Of a stretch of DNA of 64,000 nt, positions 1 through 8,134 are shown piece by piece. The DNA comes from Hymenobacter gummosus. Its GTDB lineage: Bacteria > Bacteroidota > Bacteroidia > Cytophagales > Hymenobacteraceae. Each line of letters begins with the position of its first letter. The first letter of the stretch is position 1. The notes beneath the pieces are model-generated. The model ran no database searches. It was not told the DNA's origin and saw nothing but the letters and a program-made list of their open reading frames with translations. Position numbers and translations under genes: made by a program. The stretch is taken from positions 310,001 through 374,000 of the forward strand of contig NZ_RXOF01000006.1 in assembly GCF_003970915.1 (NCBI RefSeq). Direction: 5' to 3'.

Positions 1-445
1 CGAAGCGCTGCAGCGTCGAGCCCACGGTGACTTTGCCGCCCGTCAGCCCGATGCCTTGGGTGACGGTGGTGCCCACGTAGGAGGAGTTGATGCGCACGTA
101 GCGGAAGTTGGTGGTGCCGTCGGGCTGCTGCACGGCCAGGATGGTGCGCGAGTAGTCGGGCAGCACGCCTTCCACGGCCAGCAGGGGCTTATAGTCGGCC
201 CGGAACGAGCGGTACTGCCAGTAGCTCGTTTCGCGGTTGGTCACCGCCTGCCGGGCCACCGACGACTGCACCAGCGTCAGCTCAATCACCTGCGGCAGGT
301 TCAGCCCCGACTGCGGCCGGCCGACCGGCAACGGCTGGGCCACCAGCACCCGCGGGGCAAAAATCAGCAGCAGCAGAGCCACGATGCTGACCATCAGCAG
401 CCAGAGGCGGAGCACTTCCCAGTAGAACGTAAGCGTGGTTTTCAT
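1..445 (-). CDS. TolC-family outer-membrane efflux protein, N-terminal part
   Basis: Partial gene running off the left edge of the window; 148 codons are visible from the ATG at 445. The product starts with MKTTLTFYWEVLRLWLLMVS, a long hydrophobic signal or anchor segment, followed by LPVGRPQSGLNLPQVIELTL, the usual opening of TolC/OEP helical-barrel proteins (family knowledge: trimeric outer-membrane exit duct of tripartite exporters). It lies downstream of, and on the same strand as, the HlyD adaptor gene at 703-1950, so the two are probably one export operon. A palindromic element fills the spacer. The barrel repeats are outside the window, so the assignment rests on the N-terminus and context. 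Confidence 0.72.
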   Translation of the reverse strand, partial: MKTTLTFYWEVLRLWLLMVSIVALLLLIFAPRVLVAQPLPVGRPQSGLNLPQVIELTLVQSSVARQAVTNRETSYWQYRSFRADYKPLLAVEGVLPDYSRTILAVQQPDGTTNFRYVRINSSYVGTTVTQGIGLTGGKVTVGSTLQRF

Positions 446-506
446 AGCGCAGAAAGACAGGTTGGGGCGAAGGGCAAGCATGGGGAGCAGAGAGGAAGCG
501 GGGGAG

Positions 507-690
507 CTGGCGCCGGTTTAGCCGCCGCAGGGGGCGTAACCGGTGCCTAAAATCAGGCAGGCTTTCAGCCTGCGTAGGGCACCCGGGCGACTGGTGCTGG
601 ACCGGCTGCGGCAACGTTTCACGCAGGTTGAAAACCTGCTTTATGGGGGGGCACCGGTTACGCCACTTGCGCCGGCTAAACCGGCGCCAG
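507..690. repeat. Long palindromic repeat between adaptor and TolC-like genes
   Basis: Outer arms at 507-547 and 650-690 are about 41-nt imperfect inverted repeats built on CTGGCGCCGGTTTAGCCG. Inner arms at 551-574 and 620-643 form GCAGGCT/AGCCTGC type hairpins. The whole 184 bp can fold into one cruciform or mRNA hairpin. It occupies most of the spacer within the efflux operon and has no coding potential. Confidence 0.8.
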
Positions 691-702
691 CTATTACTGC
701 CG

Positions 703-1950
703 TCAGTCTTTCACCGTCAGCACGGGCACGGCTTCGTACTCCTTCATGTCGCCGATGACCAGCTCCTCGCCCGGGCGCAGGCCGCTGATGACCTGCACGT
801 AGTCGAAGTTGGAGTCGCCCAGGCGCGCGAGGCGGCGCCGGGCCTGCCCGTCCTGCACCACGAACACCGTCTGCTCGCGGCCGCCCTGGAAGAAGGGGCC
901 GTTCTTCACGCGCAGCACCTGGCGGTGGGCCCGGGTCACCACGAACACGTCGGCGCGCAGGTTGGGGCGCAGGGCCGGGTGGCCGGGCTGGTCGAGGCGG
1001 GCGAAGAACGTTACCACGCCCTTTTCCACGGCCGGGCTGATGCTGCTGATGGAGCCGCGCAAATCCGTCCCGCTTAGGCGCACAATCACCGGGTCGCCCA
1101 CGTGCAGGGAATCGGCGTAGGAGTCGGCAATGGTGCCGCGCACGCGGAAGGCCGAGAGGTCGGCCACGCGGGCCACCACCGCGCCCTGGCTTACCGTGGC
1201 GCCGATGTCCTCGTTGACCCAGGTCAGCACCCCGGCCTGGTCGGCGCTGATGTTGGCCTGGCGCAGCTTGCCGGCCAGTTCCTGGATGCTGCGCTGCTGA
1301 ATCTGCATGGTGTAGCCCAGGCCCCGCTCATCGGCCTGGTTGGCCTGCCGCTGGTTGCGAATCTGCCGGCGCACCCGCTGCAATTCCAGCTCGGCAATCT
1401 TCAGGTTCAGCTCGGCCTGCCGCACGCCCTCCGGTGTCCCCGAGCCGATGCTGAGCAGGTGCTGCTCGTCGCGCAGGCCCGACTGCAGGCTGCGCACCTT
1501 CTCCTGCTGCACCTGCTCCTGCGACTCCAAATCGTTCAGGCTGCGCTCCAGCGAGAGTTGCAGCACCGAGCTTTTGTTCCGGTTCTGCAGCTGCTCGTCC
1601 TGCAGCTTGGCCAGGGCCGTGCCGGTCAGCTCCTTGTCCAGCTCCAGGATGGTCTGGCCCGGCTGCACCTTGGCGCCGGCCGTGAGCAGCACCCGCCGGA
1701 TGGTCGACTGGATAGGGCTGGTCACCACCGCCTCGTGCGCCGGAATGACGAGGCCGGCGGCGGTGAGGGAAGCTTCCACGTCGCCGGTTTCCACCACGGC
1801 CGTCAGCAATTCCTGGCGCGAAATGCTGGGCCGCAACGCGCTGCGGAAGGCCCACAGCCCGGCGGCTACCAGCAGCAGGGCGGCGGCGGCCAGCAGCCAG
1901 CGGCGGCGGCGGCGCTGCGCGTGGGTGGCGGAGGATATAGCTCTGTCCAT
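703..1950 (-). CDS. HlyD-family periplasmic adaptor (membrane fusion protein)
   Basis: The 415-residue protein has an arginine-rich N-terminus, one membrane anchor at about residues 18-36, a lipoyl-like half (VVTSPIQSTIRRV, GAKVQPGQTILELD) and a long coiled-coil hairpin at about 105-215 rich in Q, L and E. The second lipoyl half follows (AGVLTWVNEDIGATVSQGAV), then a beta-barrel domain. Proteins of this family link an inner-membrane ABC, RND or MFS exporter to TolC across the periplasm. The downstream TolC-like gene fits. The inner-membrane partner is not in the window, so the substrate and pump class are unknown. Confidence 0.9.
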   Translation of the reverse strand: MDRAISSATHAQRRRRRWLLAAAALLLVAAGLWAFRSALRPSISRQELLTAVVETGDVEASLTAAGLVIPAHEAVVTSPIQSTIRRVLLTAGAKVQPGQTILELDKELTGTALAKLQDEQLQNRNKSSVLQLSLERSLNDLESQEQVQQEKVRSLQSGLRDEQHLLSIGSGTPEGVRQAELNLKIAELELQRVRRQIRNQRQANQADERGLGYTMQIQQRSIQELAGKLRQANISADQAGVLTWVNEDIGATVSQGAVVARVADLSAFRVRGTIADSYADSLHVGDPVIVRLSGTDLRGSISSISPAVEKGVVTFFARLDQPGHPALRPNLRADVFVVTRAHRQVLRVKNGPFFQGGREQTVFVVQDGQARRRLARLGDSNFDYVQVISGLRPGEELVIGDMKEYEAVPVLTVKD

Positions 1951-2490
1951 TTTCGTTCGGCTTGGGGTCGGTTCTGCCCTAGCCTAGCCAAGCCGAATGC
2001 CAAAGTTTTAAATTGCTGATTGTTAAATTGTTGATTGCCGATTGTTGAAATCAGCTTCGGCAAATGCTGTCCGGTTTTGGACACTGTGTTCGGTTCTGCC
2101 GGGGTGCAATTCTGGAATCGGACAGGCGAGGTGAGCAGGACCATTCGCCAGGGTCTTCGTTGCTAAATCCACCCCAGCCGCGTAGCGGCGCCACATCACT
2201 AGCCTGCCCGAACCGCCGTAGAACGGCGGAGCTCCGGCGGAGCGGTACTGCGACTGTGCAATCAGGGTGCCGCTCCTACGGAGCTTAGGTTCTATTCCGG
2301 TTCTTCGGAGCCATTGACGTGGCGCCGCTACGCGGCTGCAGGCCCGATTGCAAAGGCGTAAGGCTGACATTTCTTGCACATGAGGCCATTCGCATGAGCA
2401 GATAATACTAAATAATTTAGCCAAAAATATATCAAAACCAGCCGCCGTTGCGTATTTTAGAGCAAGCTAACCCATTTAGCAAAACCTGCC
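1951..2490. other. 540-bp intergenic region with a palindromic repeat
   Basis: No convincing gene. The region upstream of hlyD (about 2005-2065) is AT-rich with several GATTGTT/AAATTGTTGATT near-repeats. A palindromic element occupies 2175-2338. The last 100 bp (2395-2475) are AT-rich and probably hold the promoter of the gene at 2491; TATTTTAG at 2453 is only a partial match to TAnnTTTG. Confidence 0.5.
2175..2338. repeat. Palindromic repeat, CAGCCGCGTAGCGGCGCCAC family
   Basis: A perfect 20-nt inverted repeat, CAGCCGCGTAGCGGCGCCAC, at 2175-2194 and 2319-2338 brackets a further imperfectly self-complementary core (GAACCGCCGTAGAACGGCGG and TCCGGTTCTTCGGAG). The arms resemble those of the element at 59805-60005 (CAGCCGCAGCGCGGCGCCA), so the two look like one family. 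Confidence 0.78.
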
Positions 2491-2886
2491 ATGACAAACA
2501 CCCTGCTGATTCAGGACGAAACGGCCACCGGGGCCGTGCTGCACCGTCTGGCGCTGGAGCTGAGCCAGGAAACCATTACCGTGCGCGAGCTGATTGAGCA
2601 GCGCGTGCGCCAGGAAGTGGCGGCCTACAACCAGCGCAACGGCGACGTTTTCTCGGGCCTGGTGCAGCCCACCGATTCGGAGCGGGTGCTCAACGGCTAC
2701 CGGCTAAACAAGCGCCACCACATCGACGCCGAAAAGCAGCTGTACCGGGCGCTAGAGGCTTTTCAGCAGAACGGCTACTTTATCCTCGTCAACGACCGGC
2801 AGGTGGAAAGCCTCGACGAGCAGATCTGGCTGGGGCCCGGCGCCACGGCCAGCTTCGTGAAGCTTACCCCGCTGGTCGGGGGCTGA
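2491..2886 (+). CDS. Small protein of unknown function upstream of DUF4132 gene
   Basis: 131 residues, soluble, no signal peptide or membrane segment. Mostly helical at the N-terminus (LELSQETITVRELIEQRVRQ) with a C-terminal half ending in ESLDEQIWLGPGATASFVKL. I do not recognise the family. The stop at 2886 is only 17 bp from the ATG of the 890-residue DUF4132 gene, so the two are very likely co-transcribed and may work together. GC-rich third positions support real coding. Confidence 0.8.
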   Translation: MTNTLLIQDETATGAVLHRLALELSQETITVRELIEQRVRQEVAAYNQRNGDVFSGLVQPTDSERVLNGYRLNKRHHIDAEKQLYRALEAFQQNGYFILVNDRQVESLDEQIWLGPGATASFVKLTPLVGG

Positions 2887-2903
2887 TTTCAGGGGCTCCA
2901 ACG

Positions 2904-5576
2904 ATGAGTGCCTGGACTGAGCTCTGGCAACGCGCGCAGGACGCCGCGGCCCGGCTGTTTGCCGATGTTTCTCCCAACCCCTCCCCCATGCCCGCTACCC
3001 AGAAGAAAGCCCGTCAGTTTGAAAAAGCCCTGAACGGCGGCAGCGCCGAAGCCCAGGAAATGAAGCCCGTGCTCAGCCAGCTGCTCACCGACATCGAGGA
3101 GCGCCACATGAGCTACTACAACCTGAAGCTGCTGGACGTGCCGGCCTACGCCCAGGGCATCCGGGACCAGGACGCCGCCTACAAAGGCCGCCTGGCGCTG
3201 GCCACGGCCGGGGCCATCCGCTTCTGCCGCGACAACCACGGCCAGGTGGATTACCAGGTGCGCTACCTGCTCGAAGCCCTGCTGCAGCAACTGCTGCGCT
3301 CCACGCTGGAGCTGGGCCCCGCCGACTGGCAGCGGCTGCTGCAGAGTTACGGGCTGGAATTCAAAAAGGAAGGCTACATCGGCGACGCGCTACGCACCAT
3401 GCCCGTCCTTCTGACGCTTAATCAACTGGAAAAGCACCTGAAAAAGCACGGCGTCGACGAGCAGCTGGGCCAGTACCTGCACCAGATTCTAGATGCCACC
3501 GAGGACCAGACCAGCGGCTACGGTAGCGCGCAGGCCGTCAAGATTCAGGTGAAGCTGCAGGAGCTGCTGGGTACCGGCGCGGGCGGCTCCGATCTGCCCA
3601 CCGTGCGCTTCCCCGACGGCGACGCCCTCGGCCGGGCGCTCAACGAATTCGTGGACGGCCTGGCCCCCGACGATGCCCGCACCCTGCCCTGGCTGCAGCT
3701 ACTCCAAATCTGGCAGAAAGCCAGCGGCGGGCAGCCCTCGGCCAAGTACCTGAAGGAGGTCGACGCCGCCGTCACGGCCATCGGCCCCGACGAGGTACGC
3801 CGGCAGGGCGACGAGTGGCTGAAGCTGCTGGCCGCCATACCCGTGGAGGAGCGGCAGCACACGCACCACTACAACGACAACGATACCTACACCTATTCCA
3901 GCTGGGATTTTCTGCAGGAGCCCAGCCTGAACGTGGGCAAGGCCCTGGCCTGGACGCTCGGCCCGCTGGCCGACACGGCCGTGCTGCTGCACCTGGCGGC
4001 CCTCACGGAGAAGTGCTACCGCAAGATTCCGGGCCGCGGGCCGCTGGCGGTGGGCCTGGGCAACGCCTGCCTGCTGGCCCTCTCGCAGGGCGGGCTGCCC
4101 GGCGTGGCCCAGCTCTCGCGCCTGCGCCCCAAAGTGCGGCAGGCCAACACCCAGGAGCTGATCGGCCGCTACATTGAGAAGGGTGCCGAGAAGCTGGGCG
4201 TCACGCCGGCCGAAATCGAGGACATGGCCGTGCCCACGGCGGGGCTGACCAACGGCCGCGCCGACTACGACTACGGCGACTACCACGTGGTGCTGCAGCT
4301 CGTCGACGGCAAGGCCGAGGTGAGATGGCACAAGGGCGACAAGGCGCTGAAATCGGCCCCGGCGGCGCTGAAGCAAAGCCACGCCGAGGAGCTGAAAGAG
4401 CTGAAAGCCGACCAAACCCAGGCCCAGCAAACCTACACCACCCAGCGCGACCGGCTCGACCGCAGCTTCGTGGAGGGCCGCCGCCTGCCCTACCGCTGGT
4501 TTCGCCAATACTACCTGGAGCACGGCCTGGTCAGTCAGCTGGCCGAGCGGCTGATCTGGCGCTTCTACCACGCCGACGGCACGCACCAGGACGCCCTCTG
4601 GCTGGCCGGCAGCTGGCACGACGCCCAGGAGCGGCCCGTAGCCCCGCCCGCCGACGAGGCGCAGGTGCAGCTCTGGCACCCGGTGCTGGCCTCTACCGAT
4701 GAAGTGCTGGCCTGGCGGGCCCTGCTGGAGCGCCGGGAGCTGCGGCAGCCGCTCAAGCAGGCCTTCCGCGAAGTGTACCTGCTCACGCCGCCCGAGGAGC
4801 GCACCCGCACCTACTCCAACCGCATGGCCGCCCACATCCTCAAGCAGCACCAGTTCAACTCCCTGGCTAAGCTGCGCGGCTGGCGCTACTCCCTGATGGG
4901 CGCCTACGACAAGGGCTACGAGTCGGACGCGGCCCAGCTCAGCCTGCCCGCGCACGATTTGCGGGCCGAGTTCTGGGTGAGCGAAGTCAACGCCGACCAC
5001 GCCTTCAACGACACCGGCATCTGGTTTTACGTCAGCACCGACCAGCTGCGCTTCACCCGCCTGCAGGGCGACGAAGCCCTGGAGCTGACCAGCATTCCGC
5101 CGCTGGTTTTCTCGGAAGTCATGCGCGACGTGGATTTGTTCGTGGGCGTGGCCTCGGTGGGCAACGACCCGCTCTGGCGCGACGGCGGCGGGCTGGTGCA
5201 GTACCGCAACTACTGGGAGAGTTACTCGTTCGGGGAGCTGTCGGAGGTGGCCAAGACGCGCAAGCTGGCCCTGCAGCGGCTGGTGCCGCGGCTGCGCATT
5301 GCCAAGGTGGCCGAGGTGCAGGACAAGTTCCTGGTCGTGAAAGGCAAGCTGCGCACCTACAAGATTCACATGGGCTCGGGCAACATCCTGATGGAGCCCA
5401 ACGACCAGTACCTCTGCATCGTGCCCGACCGCAGCCCCAAGCAGGCCGGCGCTACCGACGTGTTCCTGCCCTTCGAGGGCGACGCCATCCTGAGCATCAT
5501 TCTCAGCAAAGCCCTCATGCTGGCCGACGACGATAAAATCACCGACGAAACTATTACCCGGCAGATCAAGAGCTGA
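2904..5576 (+). CDS. DUF4132 domain-containing protein
   Basis: 890-residue cytosolic protein without signal peptide or membrane segments. The N-terminal two-thirds is helical and repeat-like. The middle has an acidic/tyrosine stretch (DYDYGDYHVVLQLVDGKAEV) typical of the WGR/MolR-related DUF4132 group. The end (YKIHMGSGNILMEPNDQYLC, then ILSKALMLADDDKITD) is the characteristic C-terminal module of that family. The function is unknown; relatives sit in MoxR/von Willebrand AAA operons, but none of those partners is visible here. Only the 131-residue gene upstream is linked. Confidence 0.8.
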   Translation: MSAWTELWQRAQDAAARLFADVSPNPSPMPATQKKARQFEKALNGGSAEAQEMKPVLSQLLTDIEERHMSYYNLKLLDVPAYAQGIRDQDAAYKGRLALATAGAIRFCRDNHGQVDYQVRYLLEALLQQLLRSTLELGPADWQRLLQSYGLEFKKEGYIGDALRTMPVLLTLNQLEKHLKKHGVDEQLGQYLHQILDATEDQTSGYGSAQAVKIQVKLQELLGTGAGGSDLPTVRFPDGDALGRALNEFVDGLAPDDARTLPWLQLLQIWQKASGGQPSAKYLKEVDAAVTAIGPDEVRRQGDEWLKLLAAIPVEERQHTHHYNDNDTYTYSSWDFLQEPSLNVGKALAWTLGPLADTAVLLHLAALTEKCYRKIPGRGPLAVGLGNACLLALSQGGLPGVAQLSRLRPKVRQANTQELIGRYIEKGAEKLGVTPAEIEDMAVPTAGLTNGRADYDYGDYHVVLQLVDGKAEVRWHKGDKALKSAPAALKQSHAEELKELKADQTQAQQTYTTQRDRLDRSFVEGRRLPYRWFRQYYLEHGLVSQLAERLIWRFYHADGTHQDALWLAGSWHDAQERPVAPPADEAQVQLWHPVLASTDEVLAWRALLERRELRQPLKQAFREVYLLTPPEERTRTYSNRMAAHILKQHQFNSLAKLRGWRYSLMGAYDKGYESDAAQLSLPAHDLRAEFWVSEVNADHAFNDTGIWFYVSTDQLRFTRLQGDEALELTSIPPLVFSEVMRDVDLFVGVASVGNDPLWRDGGGLVQYRNYWESYSFGELSEVAKTRKLALQRLVPRLRIAKVAEVQDKFLVVKGKLRTYKIHMGSGNILMEPNDQYLCIVPDRSPKQAGATDVFLPFEGDAILSIILSKALMLADDDKITDETITRQIKS

Positions 5577-5620
5577 TGTTGGATGAGGATATGAACGGCT
5601 GAGCGGGTAAGTAAAGAACG

Positions 5621-5793
5621 TCATCCTGAGCAGAGCGAAGGACCTTACTCTTACCCTGCACCGCCGCCGATGCCAACGCTAATCGGCTAAAGCAGCAAAG
5701 CGCAGCCACCATGCCCGGACGAATGGGCGTTGGTGGCTGCGCTTTTCAATTGGTGCAAGGTGCGAGGAAGGTCCTTCGCTCTGCTCAGGATGA
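5621..5793. repeat. Palindromic repeat, TCATCCTGAG..AAGGACCTT family
   Basis: Perfect 26-nt inverted arms at 5621-5646 and 5768-5793 (TCATCCTGAGCAGAGCGAAG then GACCTT). Inside is a second stem, AAGCGCAGCCACCA pairing with TGGTGGCTGCGCTT at about 5698-5752, followed by a short T run, which could terminate transcription of the DUF4132 gene. The arms are related to those of the element at 53850-54075. Confidence 0.82.
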
Positions 5794-5829
5794 CAGACGA
5801 TTTGTTTCCGGGCCCCTGCCCCCCAAAAA

Positions 5830-7164
5830 CTACTTCCGCTCCCCCGCGTCCTTGATGCGCGTGGGCGTATCGGTGCCGGCGACAATGCCCCGAGAGCTGA
5901 CGGCAATGGCTTCGATAACGGCCGTCATGTTCTTCAGGTCCAGGCTTTCCACCTCGTCGTCGACGCTGTGGTAGAGCTTGTCGGTGGGAATCTGGTCGGT
6001 GCTGATGCTGTGGGCGGGCACGCCCAGGCGGGCCAGGGTGGCGTTGTCGGAGCGGTAGAACAGCTGCTGCTCGGGGTAGGGGTCGGGCTCGAACTTGAAG
6101 GTACTGCCCTGCAGGTTGCGCTGCAGGATGGGGCCGAAGTCGGATTTGTCGAAGCCGGTGATGAAAGCGGCGCCGGGGCCGAACTTCGACACCTTGCCGA
6201 TCATCTCGATGTTGAACATGGCCACGACCTTGGCCGCGTCGAGCTGCTTGCTGAAGTGCTGGGAGCCGAAGCCGCCGATTTCCTCGGCCGTGAAGGCCAC
6301 GAAGATGAGCGTGCGGGCGTTCTGCTTGGTTTTCTTGAAGTGCTCGGCCAGGGCCACCACGGCCGTGGTGCCGGAGGCGTCGTCGTCGGCGCCGTTGGCA
6401 ATGGAGTCGCCGGCCACGGCGGGCAGGATGCCGATGTGGTCGTAGTGCGCGGAGAAAATGACCTGCTCGGCGGCTTTATCCTTATCCCGGCCCGGCAGCA
6501 CGCCCACGATGTTTTTGATTTCCAGCTGCTTGATGCTGGTAGCGGCACTGAGCTGGTAAGTGGCCGTTTCGGCGGGCGTGCCCGGGGCCAGAATGGCGGC
6601 AATGGTGTTGGCCGCGGGCCGCTCGGGGTGAAACTGGCTGCCCTCGCCGAAGCGGTGCGCCAAGGACTTAAACCGCTGGGCGTGGGCTGGGTCGATGAGA
6701 ATGAGCACGTTGTCCTTGGCCCAGAGCAGCGGCCCGACTTCCTTGCGGAAATCCGCCTGCGGCCCAATCACCACCACGCGCGGGGCGCCGGCCTGCCCGC
6801 TGGCCCAGCTCACCTGCTCCTGCCCCGAAATCACCACCACGTTTTCGGCCGCTACGGGGGCGCCGTTCAGGGTGGCCTGCACGCGGCCCACGCGCACTTC
6901 CCAGGCCGGAAATTTCTGCTCGAACGAAGTCAGCCCCGGCAGCGGCTGCAGCCCGATGCGCTGAAACTCGCCGGCCAGAAACTGCGCCGCTTCGGCCGCA
7001 CCGGTGTTCAGGGCCCGGCCGCGCAGCTTGTCGTCGGCCAGCGTCTTCTCGACGCGCTCAATGGTTTTGGCGTCAATCTTCGTTTTGGCGGGCTTGGCCG
7101 CTTTTTGCCCGATGGCGGCCTGCGTGGCCCCGGCCAGCAGTAGTCCCAGGAGGAGTCGTTTCAT
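5830..7164 (-). CDS. Secreted M28-family metallopeptidase
   Basis: From the ATG at 7164 the product is 444 residues with a signal peptide (MKRLLLGLLLAGATQAAIGQ). The frame stays open 13 codons further upstream, but those lack signal character. The zinc-binding set of M28 aminopeptidases is present: HYD in SAHYDHIG, D in NGADDDASG, EE in TAEEIGG, E in NIEMIGK (usually D) and a late H in LYHSVDDE. It is expected to be a periplasmic or secreted aminopeptidase with two zinc ions. It follows the exported methyltransferase gene by about 70 bp on the same strand. Confidence 0.9.
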   Translation of the reverse strand: MKRLLLGLLLAGATQAAIGQKAAKPAKTKIDAKTIERVEKTLADDKLRGRALNTGAAEAAQFLAGEFQRIGLQPLPGLTSFEQKFPAWEVRVGRVQATLNGAPVAAENVVVISGQEQVSWASGQAGAPRVVVIGPQADFRKEVGPLLWAKDNVLILIDPAHAQRFKSLAHRFGEGSQFHPERPAANTIAAILAPGTPAETATYQLSAATSIKQLEIKNIVGVLPGRDKDKAAEQVIFSAHYDHIGILPAVAGDSIANGADDDASGTTAVVALAEHFKKTKQNARTLIFVAFTAEEIGGFGSQHFSKQLDAAKVVAMFNIEMIGKVSKFGPGAAFITGFDKSDFGPILQRNLQGSTFKFEPDPYPEQQLFYRSDNATLARLGVPAHSISTDQIPTDKLYHSVDDEVESLDLKNMTAVIEAIAVSSRGIVAGTDTPTRIKDAGERK

Positions 7165-7236
7165 AGGCGCAAAGTAGCGGATGCGGCGCGGAGCGTTGCA
7201 CACCTGCAGCCCATCGTCCGCGTCGTAGCGCCCCGG

Positions 7237-7944
7237 CTACAGCTTCTGCACCACGCAATACACTAGCTTCTGGGGCTTCATCTGCCCGTTCTGGGTGCCG
7301 CCGAAGTCCGGGCGGCCGGGCTTTTCCTCGTAGCGCAGGATGCGGAACCGTTTGTCGCCCTCGAACAGGGCTTTGATGGCACCGTTGGGGCAGCCGAAGT
7401 CCGGGCGGTTCATTTCCTGGCCGGCTTCGCGGTGGAAGAACTCGAACACCAGCAGGCCGCCGGGCTTCAGGCCGGTTTTGATCTTGTCCAGCACCCCGTT
7501 GCGCTCCTCGAAGCAGCCCTCGTAGACGTAGGTAATCAAATCGTAGCGGGCCGTGCCGAAGTCGAAGGTTTCCATGGGGACCACCTGGGCGTCGAGCTGC
7601 AGCTTTTCGCGCTGGGCCTGCTGCCGGGCCACGGCCACGGCCTGGTCGGCCACATCGAGGCCGGTGACCTGCCAGCCCTGCCGGGCCAGAAACAGCGCGT
7701 TGCGGCCCTGGCCCATCCCGATGTCCAGCGCCCGGCCGGGCTTACGGCCCTTCACCGTTTCTACCAGCAGAGCGTTGGGCTGGCGGTTGAACTTATAGGT
7801 CGTGTCGTGCACGAGGCTGCGGTTCCAGCGCAGCCGCTGCTGCTCCAATTCCTGGGCCGAAGGGGTGGCGGGTGTCGTTTGGGCACGCAGGCCGGGAGCC
7901 AGCAGCAGGCCGCTTAGCAGCAGCGGGAGGAGCAGTCGGAGCAT
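7237..7944 (-). CDS. Class I SAM-dependent methyltransferase with signal peptide
   Basis: 235 residues. A clear hydrophobic signal peptide (MLRLLLPLLLSGLLLAPGLR, probable cleavage after AQ) precedes a TehB-like class I methyltransferase fold: motif I LDIGMGQGRNALFLA, acidic loop VTGLDVAD, post-I TARYDLITYVYE and LKPGGLLVFEFF. An SAM enzyme that carries an export signal is unusual because SAM is cytosolic. The leader may instead act as a membrane anchor, or the true start may lie internally (no internal Met precedes motif I). It sits upstream of the M28 peptidase gene and divergent from pncB. Confidence 0.85.
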   Translation of the reverse strand: MLRLLLPLLLSGLLLAPGLRAQTTPATPSAQELEQQRLRWNRSLVHDTTYKFNRQPNALLVETVKGRKPGRALDIGMGQGRNALFLARQGWQVTGLDVADQAVAVARQQAQREKLQLDAQVVPMETFDFGTARYDLITYVYEGCFEERNGVLDKIKTGLKPGGLLVFEFFHREAGQEMNRPDFGCPNGAIKALFEGDKRFRILRYEEKPGRPDFGGTQNGQMKPQKLVYCVVQKL

Positions 7945-8134
7945 AAGCGGGAGGGGGGTTAGGGGCCGGATAACGTCCGGCCCGGGCGGCGGGCCGATGC
8001 GACCGGCCGACCGGCGGGCGGTGCGCAGGTAAAAAATACTGTATTCGGCGCGGCTAATGCAAGCCCGGGCTTGTTTAAGAACCGTCCAGGCTGGTCAGCG
8101 TACCTTACCGCGTCCGCAGCCACTATTCTGCCTT

